From Zemynaea arenosa (lineage in GTDB: Bacteria; Pseudomonadota; Gammaproteobacteria; Burkholderiales; Burkholderiaceae_D), in NCBI RefSeq assembly GCF_004614185.1, contig NZ_SPVF01000015.1, positions 1 to 46,217 of the forward strand: a stretch of 46,217 nucleotides of DNA. The letters are read 5' to 3'. This document shows, one piece after another, positions 31,480-40,819 of this stretch. A program made the translations under genes and the position numbers. Numbering within the stretch: position 1 is the stretch's first letter; each line of letters starts with the position of its first letter. The notes under the pieces are model-generated. The model had not been told where the DNA came from. It ran no database searches and saw only the letters and a program-made list of their open reading frames with translations.

Positions 31480-32606
31480 GGGGTGGTGGCTGCTTTGGCC
31501 GCGCGCGGCCGGATCACGCTATGGTACACGCCGAGCAGGCGCGGTTTCACATTCGTCCAGGTGAATTGTTGTACGTGCCGCAGTCCGTTCTCGCGCAGGC
31601 GCGCGGCCAAAGCCCGGTCCTGGGCCACGCGGACAATGGCGTCGGCCATGGCGCGCGGGTCCTGCGGCGGCACCAGGAGGGCCGTTTCGCCGTCCTGCAC
31701 GATGTACGGGACGCCGCCCACGCGGGTGCTCACCACCGGCACGCCGCAGGCCAGCGACTCCAGCACCGAGTTGGGCGTGTTGTCGATCAGGGTCGGGTTG
31801 ACCATCACGTCGGCGGCCTGGTACAGGGCGGCCATGCCGGCGTTGTCCACGCGGCCGGTGAAAGTCACCACGTCCTTGAGCCCCAGCTCCGCCGCCAGCT
31901 GCTCCAGCTCCGCGCGCAGCGGGCCGCTGCCCGCCACCGTCATGCGCGCCTGCGGGCAGCGTTCGCGCACCAGCGGCAGCGCGCGAATCGCGGTGGCGTT
32001 GTCGTAGATCGGCTCCAGGTTGCGGGCGATGAGGATGTGGGGCTCGATTGCGCCTGCGCGCAGCGGAACAGGATTGAAGCGTTCCAGGTTGACGATGTTG
32101 GGGACGATCTCGCACACAAAGCCGAAGCGGCCGAACACATCCTGCAGGAAGCCGGAGGGCACGATGGTGCGGTCCACGCGCTTGAGCGAGAAGCCCACTA
32201 CCTTCTGCGCCTTGCGGAAGAAGCTCTCCGCCTCGCCGCCCCGGTAGTTGACCACCACCGGCGTGCCGCGCAGGTGGCCGATCCAGATCGCCGGTGCCGC
32301 GAACAAATGCCAGGACCAGCCGGAATTGGCCATCACGTGGAACACGTCCACGCGGCCCGCGGCGGACCACAGGTGCGCGAGGTAGGGCACGAGGCGGAAC
32401 AGCGCGCGCACGCCCTTGATGCGGCCCGCCCATTCCGGCTTGTAGGGCGCGTTCATGCGCACCATCTCGACCTCCACCCCTTCATTGCGGAGCAGGACTT
32501 GCAGCTGGAGGGTCTGGTTGGGCATCCCGCCCGAGGGCGGCGGCAGCGGGCCAACGAGGCCCAGGCGCAGCGCGCCCGGGCCGGAGCTCTGGCCGCTGCC
32601 ATCCAT
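31476..32606 (-). CDS. Glycosyltransferase family 4 protein
   Basis: This 376-residue cytoplasmic glycosyltransferase has the GT-B fold. The N-terminal domain starts LRLGLVGPLPPPSGGMPNQT. The C-terminal nucleotide-sugar domain has ESLACGVPVVSTRVGG and YIVQDGETALLVPP, the usual E-x7-E region. ATG at 32606 was chosen because AGGAAG lies eight bases upstream and the preceding gene stops at 32608; longer readings overlap it. It adds one sugar to the lipid-linked repeat of the XrtA-associated exopolysaccharide; donor and acceptor are unknown. Confidence 0.9.
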   Translation of the reverse strand: MDGSGQSSGPGALRLGLVGPLPPPSGGMPNQTLQLQVLLRNEGVEVEMVRMNAPYKPEWAGRIKGVRALFRLVPYLAHLWSAAGRVDVFHVMANSGWSWHLFAAPAIWIGHLRGTPVVVNYRGGEAESFFRKAQKVVGFSLKRVDRTIVPSGFLQDVFGRFGFVCEIVPNIVNLERFNPVPLRAGAIEPHILIARNLEPIYDNATAIRALPLVRERCPQARMTVAGSGPLRAELEQLAAELGLKDVVTFTGRVDNAGMAALYQAADVMVNPTLIDNTPNSVLESLACGVPVVSTRVGGVPYIVQDGETALLVPPQDPRAMADAIVRVAQDRALAARLRENGLRHVQQFTWTNVKPRLLGVYHSVIRPRAAKAATTP

Positions 32607-32607
32607 C

Positions 32608-33867
32608 TCAGGCTTCCTTCCGAACGAGCGCGCCGTAGACACGCTTGTAGCGCGCCACGCTGGCAGCCCAGTTGCGTTCATTTTCGACGAAGGCCCGGCC
32701 CTGCACGCGCAGCGCGGGCCAGCTGCCCGGGTCGGCCAGCAGCGCGGAGACCTTGTCCGCCAGCGCGGCCGGGTCGGAGGCGCGGAACAGCACCCCGGTC
32801 TTGCCGTCTTCAATCAGTTCATGGTGGCCGCCCACGTCGGACGCGGCCAGGATGCGGCCCTGTGCCATCGCTTCCAGAGGCTTGAGGGGCGTGACCAGGT
32901 CGGTCAGGCGCATCTTCAGGCGCGGGTAGACCAGCACGTCCACCAGGTCGTAGTAGCGCTGCACTTCGCTGTGCGGCACGCGGCCAGTGAAGATCACCTT
33001 GTCGGCGATGCCGAGGTCCTTGGCCTGCTGCTTCAGGTTCGCGTCCTGCACCCCGCCGCCGACCAGCAGCAGGCGCACGTCCGGCTGTTTCTTCAGGATC
33101 GCGGGCAGCGCGTCCAGCAGCACGTTCAGGCCCTCGTAGGCGTAAAAGGAGCCGATGAAACCCAGCACTTGCTTGCCCTCAAGGCCCAGCTGGCGCGCCA
33201 GCGCTTCATCGCGCACGCCGCCGACCGTGAAGTCCTCGACGTCCACCGCATTCGGAATCACCGTGACCTTGTCCGCCGGGATGCCGCGGGTGGCGACGAT
33301 CTCGCCGCGCAGCCCTTCGCAGATCGTGGTGACCGCATTCGCGCGGCGCACCGCATGCGTCTCCAGCGCTCGCGTGATGCGGTAGCGCAGGCCCCACTCC
33401 TTGCTGGTGCCGTGGTCCACGGCCGCGTCTTCCCAGAAGGCGCGGATCTCGTACACCACCGGGATGCCCAGCTTGCGGCCGACGCGCAGCGCGGCGATCG
33501 CGTTCAGGGCGGGCGAGTGGGCGTGGATGATGTCCGGCTTGACCTCCTGCGCCACTTCCAGCAGGCGCGCGGCCAGCGCATCGATCACCGCCAGCTGGTT
33601 CAGCACCGGCAGCTTGCTCTTCCAGCTGGTGGAGGCGGGCGTGCGGTAGAAGCACAGGCCGTCCACCGTTTCGTGCGCGTCCTTGGACGCTCCCTGCTTG
33701 GTGCTGGTGATGTGGAAGGTTTCCCAGCCCAGCGCGCGCTGCTGGCGCAGGATCGCGCGCGTGCGGAAGGTGTAGCCGCTGTGCAGCGGGATCGAGTGGT
33801 CCAGCACGTGCAGCACGCGCAGCGGGGCGGGATTGTTGGAGTTGGAGTTGGAGTCGCGCATATTCAT
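32608..33867 (-). CDS. Glycosyltransferase, exosortase A-associated (Daro_2409/TIGR04063 type)
   Basis: This 419-residue GT4 enzyme begins with a short low-complexity N terminus (RDSNSNSNN) and then RVLHVLDHSIPLHSGYTFRT, characteristic of the TIGR04063 group found beside exosortase A. Also visible are YEIRAFWEDAAVDHGT and the C-terminal PLEAMAQGRILAASDVGGH with a following LF-rich loop. ATG at 33867 is preferred to the GTG before it; a second ATG at 33861 is possible. It is separated from the amidotransferase by 13 bases and from the next glycosyltransferase by one base. Confidence 0.92.
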   Translation of the reverse strand: MNMRDSNSNSNNPAPLRVLHVLDHSIPLHSGYTFRTRAILRQQRALGWETFHITSTKQGASKDAHETVDGLCFYRTPASTSWKSKLPVLNQLAVIDALAARLLEVAQEVKPDIIHAHSPALNAIAALRVGRKLGIPVVYEIRAFWEDAAVDHGTSKEWGLRYRITRALETHAVRRANAVTTICEGLRGEIVATRGIPADKVTVIPNAVDVEDFTVGGVRDEALARQLGLEGKQVLGFIGSFYAYEGLNVLLDALPAILKKQPDVRLLLVGGGVQDANLKQQAKDLGIADKVIFTGRVPHSEVQRYYDLVDVLVYPRLKMRLTDLVTPLKPLEAMAQGRILAASDVGGHHELIEDGKTGVLFRASDPAALADKVSALLADPGSWPALRVQGRAFVENERNWAASVARYKRVYGALVRKEA

Positions 33868-33880
33868 CACTCGCCTGGCC

Positions 33881-35776
33881 TTAACCGTTCATTTCCTTGC
33901 GCAGGAAGGCTTCGAACATCAGGGTGGTCCAGATCGGGGCCGAGTAGTCGCGGCGGCCCGACTGGTGCATCTCCACCATCTCATGCAGGAACTTCTTGTT
34001 GAAGATGCCGGTGTCGGCCAGCAGGGGGCCGAGCAGCGCTTCGCGCACGCGCTCCTTGAGCGGGCCGCGGAACCAGCTCTCCAGCGGCACTGCGAAGCCC
34101 TGCTTGCGGCGGTACAGGATGTCGTGCGGCAGATGCTTTTCCAGTGCCTTCTTGAAGATGTACTTGCCCTCGCCGCCGCGCAGCTTCATGTCCGGAGGCA
34201 GGCTGGAGATCCACTCGACCAGCTTGTGGTCCAGCAGCGGCACGCGCACTTCCAGCGCATGCGCCATCGAGGCGCGGTCCACCTTGGTCAGGATGTCGCC
34301 CGGCAGGTAGGTCTTCATGTCCAGGTACTGGATCAGCGAGAGCGGGTCGTCAGTGGGCGCCTGCTGCTCATGGCGGCGCATCACGTCGATGGCCTTGTAG
34401 CCCTGGAGCTGGGTGCGGAAGCCGTCCGAGAACAGCTGCTGGCGCATGGCGTCCGTCATGATCGAGACGCCGTGGAAGTAGCCCTCCACCAGGTCGCGCG
34501 ACAGGGCTTCGAAGGTGCTCTTGGCACGGAACACGCGCGGCGCCCAATCGGCCTTGGGGTACAGGCGGCCCAGGGTGCCGAAGACGGGCTTGCGCAGCGC
34601 GCTCGGGATGCGGCCGCGCACACTGTGCTCGGCCATCGCGAAGCGGTAGCGGCGGTAGCCGGCCAGGTTCTCGTCGCCGCCGTCGCCGGACAGGGCCACC
34701 GTCACGCGCTTGCGCGCCAGCTGGCACACGCGGTAGGTCGGGATGGCGGAGCTGTCGGCATACGGCTCGTCATACAGGTGCGAGAGCGTGTCCAGCAGCG
34801 CGTAGTCGTCGGTGTCGACGGTCTCGGTGTAGTGGTCGGTCTGGTACTGGCGCGCGACCTGCTGGGCGTATTCCGATTCGTCGTACTTCTTGTCGTTGAA
34901 GGCGATCGAGCAGGTGTTCACCGGGCCGTCGGCCAGGCCGGCCATCATCGCCACCACGGCGCTGGAATCCACGCCGCCGGACAGGAAGGCGCCCAGCGGC
35001 ACCTCGGCCACCAGGCGGATCTTGACCGCTTCGCGCAGGCGGGTGATCAGCTCTTCCTCCGCATCCTGCATGGTGATGGCGGTATCGAGCTTGAAGGGCA
35101 CGTCCCAGAACTGCTCCGGCTGCGCCAGCGGCTGGCCCACGTTCTGCAGCAGGCGGAAGCCCGGCGACAGCTTGTAGGCGCTCTTGTAGATGGTGCGCGG
35201 CTCAGGGATGTAGCCGTAGGCGAAGTACTCTTCCACGGCACAGGGGTCGATCGCGCGCGGGAGATTCGGCAGCGCGCGCAGCGACTTAAGCTCCGAGCCG
35301 AAGGCCAGGAAGCCATCCGGCAGCAGCGTGTAGAACATCGGCTTCACGCCCAGGCGGTCGCGCGCGAGGAACAGCTGGCGGCGGTTGCGGTCGAACAGGC
35401 CGAAGGCGAACATGCCGCGGAAGTGGTGCACGCAGTCGACGCCCCACTCTTCCCAGGCGTGCACGATCACTTCGGTGTCCGACTTGGTCTTGAAGGTATG
35501 GCCCAGTTCCTTGAGCTGCGCGGTGAGCTCGCGGTAGTTGTAGATCTCGCCGTTGTAGCAGACCGTGATGCTGCCGTCCTCGTTGGACAGCGGCTGCTGG
35601 CCGGCCGCGATGTCGATCACGGACAGGCGGGTGTGGCCGAACGCCATGCCCGGCTCGGTGTAGACATCGTCTTCGTCCGGGCCGCGGTGGCGCTGGGTCG
35701 CGTTCATGCGGCGCACCAGCGCCGGGTCGATGTCGCGCTGGCCGCGCGTATCAAAAATACCGACTATTCCACACAT
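33881..35776 (-). CDS. XrtA-associated amidotransferase (asparagine synthetase-like)
   Basis: This 631-residue enzyme has an N-terminal class II glutaminase domain with the catalytic Cys2 (MCGIVGIFD), RLSVID, NGEIYNY and the SDTE region. The C-terminal ATP-pyrophosphatase synthetase domain has SGGVDSS at 266-272. It fits the exosortase A-associated amidotransferase family (TIGR03108 type), thought to amidate a uronic acid or similar sugar of the exopolysaccharide rather than make asparagine. The start overlaps the end of the upstream glycosyltransferase gene by 13 bases. Confidence 0.94.
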   Translation of the reverse strand: MCGIVGIFDTRGQRDIDPALVRRMNATQRHRGPDEDDVYTEPGMAFGHTRLSVIDIAAGQQPLSNEDGSITVCYNGEIYNYRELTAQLKELGHTFKTKSDTEVIVHAWEEWGVDCVHHFRGMFAFGLFDRNRRQLFLARDRLGVKPMFYTLLPDGFLAFGSELKSLRALPNLPRAIDPCAVEEYFAYGYIPEPRTIYKSAYKLSPGFRLLQNVGQPLAQPEQFWDVPFKLDTAITMQDAEEELITRLREAVKIRLVAEVPLGAFLSGGVDSSAVVAMMAGLADGPVNTCSIAFNDKKYDESEYAQQVARQYQTDHYTETVDTDDYALLDTLSHLYDEPYADSSAIPTYRVCQLARKRVTVALSGDGGDENLAGYRRYRFAMAEHSVRGRIPSALRKPVFGTLGRLYPKADWAPRVFRAKSTFEALSRDLVEGYFHGVSIMTDAMRQQLFSDGFRTQLQGYKAIDVMRRHEQQAPTDDPLSLIQYLDMKTYLPGDILTKVDRASMAHALEVRVPLLDHKLVEWISSLPPDMKLRGGEGKYIFKKALEKHLPHDILYRRKQGFAVPLESWFRGPLKERVREALLGPLLADTGIFNKKFLHEMVEMHQSGRRDYSAPIWTTLMFEAFLRKEMNG

Positions 35777-36933
35777 GATTTGGCGGGCTTTCTCAATGGG
35801 GTTTTGCGTTCGCAGAGCGTGTCGTAGAGCGACTGGTAAGCCGCCACCATCGCGCCCATGCTGTACTTGCGCAGGACGCGTTCGCGCCCTGCGGTGCCGA
35901 CCCGCGCTGCATGCGCGGCGTCCAGCACAAAGGGTTCCAGGGCCGCGGCCAGCGCCGCGGGATCGGACGGCGGCACCAGCGTGCCGGTCACGCCGTCCTC
36001 GATGACTTCCGGGATGCCGCCCACGCGGGTGCCGACCACCGGCAGCGCGGTGGCCATCGCTTCCAGCGCTGCTCCGGGCGTGCCCTCGGCGATGGAGGAC
36101 ATGGCAAACACACGGAAGGTGCGCAGGATGTCGGCGACATCGGTGCGGGTGCCGGGCAGCCAGACGGCGTCCGCCACGCCCGCATCGGCGGCGCGGGCGC
36201 GCAGCTGGTTCAGCACCGGGCCGTCGCCGATGATGGCCAGGCGCAGGCGCTCGCGCAGCTGCGGCTGGCGTTCACGCAGCAGCAGGAAGGCGTCCAGCAG
36301 CGCGGCGTGGTTCTTGACCTGCTCCACCCGGCCCACGGTGCCGATCACGATGGGTGCGCCCTCCTCGTCCGGACCGTCCTTGGCGCGGAAGCGGTCGGCG
36401 TCGATGCCGTTGGAGAGCAGGCAGCTCTTCTCGTCCGAGACCTTGATGGTGGCGCGCAGCCAGTCCAGCATGGCGCCGGAATTGGCGTAGCAGCAGTCGT
36501 AGAACGGCACCATCGCGCGGCGCAGCGCGTTGTGTTTGGGGTTCAGGCCATGCGGATCGGCGGCGTCGCGGCCGTGCGAGCCGTGCACGCGCACCGGCAC
36601 GCCCGCCAGCAGGGCCACCGGGCCGTACTCGACGGCGGCCAGGTTATAGGCATGCAGCACCGTGGGGCGCAAGCGGCGCAGCGCGCGGTACAGGGCCGCG
36701 TGCGTCGACAGCGCCAGCCCGGCGGGCTTGTGCAGCTCGACGATCTGCACGCCTTCGCGCCGGATCTTGCGCGCGAAGTCGGGGTTCGACCGGGTCAGGC
36801 AGATGACGGCGTGGCGGTAGGCGCCGGCCGGCATGCGGTTGATGCGTTCGACCAGCAGCGACTCCAGCCCACCGAACGACAATGCGTGGGTGAGGTGGAC
36901 GACGAGCGGCGGCTGGTCCATGGCGTCGCTCAC
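35764..36933 (-). CDS. Glycosyltransferase, XrtA/PEP-CTERM-associated (TIGR03088 type)
   Basis: This roughly 389-residue GT4 enzyme contains VVHLTHALSFGGLESLLVER near its start and SSIAEGTPGAALEAMATALP with GTRVGGIPEVIEDGVTG near its C-terminal third. This is the pattern of the second sugar transferase of EpsH/XrtA loci. The start is either GTG at 36933, giving a GTGA overlap with the XrtA stop as elsewhere in the operon, or ATG at 36921; I chose the former on spacing. A longer reading would lie in the XrtA-EpsI gene. It is cytoplasmic, with unknown sugar donor. Confidence 0.9.
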   Translation of the reverse strand: MSDAMDQPPLVVHLTHALSFGGLESLLVERINRMPAGAYRHAVICLTRSNPDFARKIRREGVQIVELHKPAGLALSTHAALYRALRRLRPTVLHAYNLAAVEYGPVALLAGVPVRVHGSHGRDAADPHGLNPKHNALRRAMVPFYDCCYANSGAMLDWLRATIKVSDEKSCLLSNGIDADRFRAKDGPDEEGAPIVIGTVGRVEQVKNHAALLDAFLLLRERQPQLRERLRLAIIGDGPVLNQLRARAADAGVADAVWLPGTRTDVADILRTFRVFAMSSIAEGTPGAALEAMATALPVVGTRVGGIPEVIEDGVTGTLVPPSDPAALAAALEPFVLDAAHAARVGTAGRERVLRKYSMGAMVAAYQSLYDTLCERKTPLRKPAKSCVE

Positions 36934-38513
36934 GGCCGGCCCTGCGCCAGCTGGGCGTCGAGCGTGGCCTCGATCGCCGGCAGGCTGGCGGCGGCGAAGG
37001 CGTGCAGCGTGGCGCGCGCGGGCTCCGGCTTGTCGTCGAAGGGCGCGTACAGCAGCACCGCGGCGCCGTCGTCGCGGCCATGCAGCAGTTTCTCGCGCAC
37101 CTGCAGCAGCTTGCCCTTGGCGTCGCTGGTGGTGGTGGCGCCGCCGACCCAGTACCAGGACCACACCAGCAGGCGGCGCGTGCCGTCCGAGAGCACGGTC
37201 TCGCGCACCTGCAGCGCGCGGCCGCCGATGTTTTCGGTGCGGACGGCCTGGCGCACCTGGGTGTAGCTGCCCTTGTCGCGCGCCAGCACGTTGACCGAGG
37301 AGACCAGCTTGGACCCGGTCTGCTGCTGGTTGCGGTAGTAGTAGACCAGCACGCCCGCCTGCTCGGTGCCGGCGCGGTAGCTGCGCGCCACCTCGGCGCT
37401 CGGCGCCACGAATTGCGGGGTCCAGTCAGTGAAGGTGGGGACAGTCTGCCAGCTGGACAGCGCCAGCGCTGAGAGGTCCGGCTTGGCGGGATTGAACTGG
37501 CTGGTCTCGGCATGCTTCGCCCACGCGGGCCACAGGCCGATGACGACGGCCACGCTGGCCAGCATGGCCAGCACGGGCTTGGTCAGCACCGTGCGGTCCG
37601 CGCGTTCCGGCACCGCGGGCGGCGTGGGCTTGCCCGGCGTGCGGTCCTCGCGCCAGTAGCTGCCGATCCAGAACAGCAGGAACATCACGAGGCCAAAGAA
37701 CACCCAGCCATAGATGATGTGGTCCACGCCCACCGCCAGCGTCATGCCGGACAGGTGGCCGATGATGACGATCATGTAGGCGCGCAGGCCGTTGGCGAGA
37801 ATCGGCACCACCACGGACAGGCCGATGAACACCGCCTGGCGCAGGCGCGAACGGAAGCTCAGGTAGGCGTACAGGCAGCCCAGCGTGACCGAGGAAATCA
37901 GGTAGCGCACCCCGGAACAGGCTTCCACCACCGACCAGTTCCCGGTCGGGATGGTGAAGGAATTCCCTTCGCGCAGGACGGGGATGCCGGTGGCGACCAG
38001 CGCATCGACCGTGAAGTTGGCGGTGATCTGGATCAGCGGCGGCACGAACACTTCGCCGAACGGCACGCCGAACAGAATGAAGACCAGTGGGAACAGCAGG
38101 GCGCGCGCAATCTGGCGGCCCAGCACCGCCAGCACCGTCAGCGGCAGCATGGCCGCGAACATGTACTGGCGCGCGACGGCGACTTCGCCGAGGTCCGCGA
38201 TCAGCCAGCCCGCCCCGCACAGGGCCAGCGCGGCCAGCGCGGGCCAGAACGGCTTGACCGGCAGCTGGCGCAGCGTGTCGCGGCGCTGCCAGATGAGCCA
38301 GAGGCTGATCGGCATGATCACCCAGCCGTGCGCGAAGGTCTCGGAGCGGTCCCACACCGACACGATGGACGCGGCGGTGCTGAAGTAGACCAGCACCGGC
38401 ACCAGCAGCGCGCCGATGAGCAGGAGGAAGGCCGGCACGCCGCTGTCGGCACCGGCCGCGCGCGCAGGCGCAGGCGGCGGCGTTTCAAGGAGGGTCTGGT
38501 CAGCCTGCAGCAT
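36930..38513 (-). CDS. xrtA: Exosortase A fused to an EpsI domain
   Basis: This 527-residue inner-membrane protein combines the exosortase transpeptidase with a C-terminal EpsI (DUF3485) domain. About eight membrane segments fill residues 27-310. The catalytic cysteine is C199 in VEACSGVRYLIS; R244 (NGLRAYMIVIIGH) and H253 complete the conserved set. The EpsI part (about 360-527) faces the periplasm and includes SSWQTVPTFTDWTP. Exosortase A cuts C-terminal PEP-CTERM tails of exported proteins. ATG at 38513 was chosen as the start of the hydrophilic N terminus; it overlaps the upstream gene by 14 bases. No PEP-CTERM protein is encoded in the window. Confidence 0.95.
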   Translation of the reverse strand: MLQADQTLLETPPPAPARAAGADSGVPAFLLLIGALLVPVLVYFSTAASIVSVWDRSETFAHGWVIMPISLWLIWQRRDTLRQLPVKPFWPALAALALCGAGWLIADLGEVAVARQYMFAAMLPLTVLAVLGRQIARALLFPLVFILFGVPFGEVFVPPLIQITANFTVDALVATGIPVLREGNSFTIPTGNWSVVEACSGVRYLISSVTLGCLYAYLSFRSRLRQAVFIGLSVVVPILANGLRAYMIVIIGHLSGMTLAVGVDHIIYGWVFFGLVMFLLFWIGSYWREDRTPGKPTPPAVPERADRTVLTKPVLAMLASVAVVIGLWPAWAKHAETSQFNPAKPDLSALALSSWQTVPTFTDWTPQFVAPSAEVARSYRAGTEQAGVLVYYYRNQQQTGSKLVSSVNVLARDKGSYTQVRQAVRTENIGGRALQVRETVLSDGTRRLLVWSWYWVGGATTTSDAKGKLLQVREKLLHGRDDGAAVLLYAPFDDKPEPARATLHAFAAASLPAIEATLDAQLAQGRP

Positions 38514-39708
38514 GGGATTCGGACTCCAGCAGGGTTTGCACGCGCGCGAGGTGGCTGCTCCAGCCATAGCGCGTTTCGACGGTGTCGCGGGCCGCGTGGC
38601 CGATGGCGGCATCCGGCGCGTCCAGCGCGGCAATGACCTGGGCGGCAAAGCTGCCCGCGTCCTCGGCCAGCAGCACTTCGCGGCCGGGTGCGGCCTCGAT
38701 GCCTTCCAGCGCCTGCGGCGATACCACCACGGTCTTGGCCATGGCCATCGCTTCCAGCACCTTGTTCTGGATGCCGCGCGCGATGCGCAGCGGGGCCACC
38801 GACAGCGCGGCGTGGGCGACGTAGGGGCGCACGTCCGGCACGGTGCCGGTCACCTTCACGCCCGGCAGGGAGGCCAGGGCCTGCACGTCCGCCGCTGGAC
38901 GGGCGCCGACGATATAGAAGCTCGCCTGCGGATGGCGCGCGCGCACGGCGGGCAGGATCTCGTTGGCGAACCATTGCACCGCGTCGACGTTGGGCCAGTA
39001 GTCCATCGCGCCGCAGAACACCAGCGCCTGTTCGCCCTCGGCGTACGGGTTGGCGTAGGTGCGCGCGGGCGAGAAGAACTCGGTGTCGACGCCGTTACTG
39101 AAGTGGCCCGTCTTGGCGGCGCTTTCCGGCGCCAGGCTGCGGAACAGCTCCGCCTCCGGTGCGGACACGAACAGCGAGGCGTCGCACGTCTGCGCGATGT
39201 GGCGCTCATAGGCCAGCAGGTGCTTCGCCTCGTGGCGGTACAACCAGCTCATGGGCCAGGACTTCTTGTCCGCGTACTGGCGCCACTTGTCCGAGTCCAC
39301 ATCGCAGAAGTCGACCACGCGGCGCGTGTTCACCAGCGGTTCGGCGTACTGCGCCATCGGCGAGGAGAACACCACCACCCGGCTGATCGGCTGGCGCGCC
39401 ATTACCTCGCGCACCCAGTTGTGCATCTGGGTGTCGTTGTAATAGTCGAGGGAGAGCGAGCGCTTGCCGAACAGCGCTTTCAAACTGCGGATGCGGGCCT
39501 TGGTCGGATTGAGGGCGCCGAAGTACGACAGCGTGCACATGGCCTGCACATGCGGCACGTACTGCCAGTCATCCGGGTCGTCGACGAAGGTCGCCAGGAA
39601 GATGTTGTAGTGCTGCGCCAGGTGCCGGAGCAGATGGTACGAGCGGATCTTGTCGCCCTTGTTCGGCGGGTAGGGGATCCGGTGGATCAGGAGCAGCAGG
39701 TTGTCCAC
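38500..39708 (-). CDS. Glycosyltransferase, XrtA/PEP-CTERM-associated (TIGR03087 type)
   Basis: This 402-residue GT4 enzyme begins MDNLLLLIHRIPYPPNKGDK, with DKIRSYH following, a signature of the first sugar transferase of EpsH/XrtA loci. The C-terminal half has FCGAMDYWPNVDAVQWF, SVAPLRIARGIQNKVLEAMA and the donor-binding region. Start codon is GTG at 39706-39708, four bases after the FemAB stop; there is no better ATG. It overlaps xrtA by 14 bases. Donor and acceptor are unknown. Confidence 0.92.
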   Translation of the reverse strand: MDNLLLLIHRIPYPPNKGDKIRSYHLLRHLAQHYNIFLATFVDDPDDWQYVPHVQAMCTLSYFGALNPTKARIRSLKALFGKRSLSLDYYNDTQMHNWVREVMARQPISRVVVFSSPMAQYAEPLVNTRRVVDFCDVDSDKWRQYADKKSWPMSWLYRHEAKHLLAYERHIAQTCDASLFVSAPEAELFRSLAPESAAKTGHFSNGVDTEFFSPARTYANPYAEGEQALVFCGAMDYWPNVDAVQWFANEILPAVRARHPQASFYIVGARPAADVQALASLPGVKVTGTVPDVRPYVAHAALSVAPLRIARGIQNKVLEAMAMAKTVVVSPQALEGIEAAPGREVLLAEDAGSFAAQVIAALDAPDAAIGHAARDTVETRYGWSSHLARVQTLLESESHAAG

Positions 39709-39712
39709 GGCG

Positions 39713-40819
39713 TCAGCCCAGGTCCTTGACGATGAAAGGTCCGAGGAAGTTCGCCACCGGCAGCGGAAGCTTCTTCCACATCTTGATGAACAGCTGGTAC
39801 TTGGGGTTGAGCGGATTGTTATCCGGAAGCTCGGTCCCCTTGATCAACTTGTACTCGTAGGGCAGCGGCGCGGCGGTAAAGCCCCAGTTCTTCTTGAAGT
39901 CGAAAGCGCCGGTGCCGGCCTTGCTGCGGCCGAAGTCGAACATGCGGCAGCCCTTGTTGGCGGCGTACTCCATCAGGTTCCAGTACATGAAGTCATTGCC
40001 CGCCACCTGGCGCGCGAGGTCCATGCCGCCGCCGTAGTACGGAATCACTTCGTCGCGGAAGTAGAACGACAGGACGGCCGCCACCAGCTGGCCGTCGGCC
40101 GTGGTGATCACGCGCACTTCGCACTGCTCGCCAAAGACCTCCTTCAGCAGCGCGAAGTACTTCTTCGGGAACACCGGGGTTCCGAGGCGGTGCACGCTGG
40201 TCGCGTATGCGGTGAACAGGCGGTCGACGTGGTCGTCGATGTGGCCCTGGAGACCCAGCTTGATGCCCTTGCGGACCATCGCGCGCTGCTTGCGCGGGAT
40301 GGCGTTCATGTTGGCCTCGTGGTCCGCCGTGATCTCCTTGCGGAAGGTGTAGTACAGGTCCTTCACATGGAACGAGGGATCGTTCGGGTGCGCGGGCGTC
40401 ATCACGCGGTATTCGAGGTGGCCGGCGCCCAGGTCGTGGGCGAGCTTCTCGGCGGCCGCTTCCAGCGTGGCGCGCGCGGCGTCGGTACTGGCGGCGACGC
40501 CGCCGTACACGCAGAACGGCAGGGCGCCCAGGAAGTGGCCGAACAAACGGCTCTTGATTTCGCCGAGCGGCAGCACGCCGGTGATGGCGCCGTTCTGCTC
40601 GACGTAGTAGAACCAGGTCTTGTGGCCAAAGGATTCCTCGACCACGCGCTGCCAGCCGGCCTTGTGGAAGAAGTTGGCCTGCGGGCAGGCGTCCACGAAC
40701 GCGTCCCAGCGGGCGTGGTCGCCCGGCTGCAGCAGCTTGAGGACGGGCTTGGCCGCTTCGGCCGCCGCGGCGAGATCGACGGCGCGCTTTTCCGCCGCCG
40801 CTTCGATGATGGAGCTCAT
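39713..40819 (-). CDS. FemAB family XrtA/PEP-CTERM system-associated protein
   Basis: This 368-residue cytoplasmic protein has the two-GNAT-domain layout of FemAB aminoacyltransferases. Recognisable parts are FFHKAGWQRVVEESFGH, the lysine/arginine-rich AIPRKQRAMVRKGIKLG, and DFMYWNLMEYAANKGCRMFD with FDFGRSKAGTGAFDFKKNWG. It matches the FemAB-like family coded with exosortase A (TIGR03019 type). It probably transfers an aminoacyl or acyl group to the glycan or peptidoglycan precursor; the substrate is not known. ATG at 40819 overlaps the deacetylase stop (ATGA). Confidence 0.93.
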   Translation of the reverse strand: MSSIIEAAAEKRAVDLAAAAEAAKPVLKLLQPGDHARWDAFVDACPQANFFHKAGWQRVVEESFGHKTWFYYVEQNGAITGVLPLGEIKSRLFGHFLGALPFCVYGGVAASTDAARATLEAAAEKLAHDLGAGHLEYRVMTPAHPNDPSFHVKDLYYTFRKEITADHEANMNAIPRKQRAMVRKGIKLGLQGHIDDHVDRLFTAYATSVHRLGTPVFPKKYFALLKEVFGEQCEVRVITTADGQLVAAVLSFYFRDEVIPYYGGGMDLARQVAGNDFMYWNLMEYAANKGCRMFDFGRSKAGTGAFDFKKNWGFTAAPLPYEYKLIKGTELPDNNPLNPKYQLFIKMWKKLPLPVANFLGPFIVKDLG

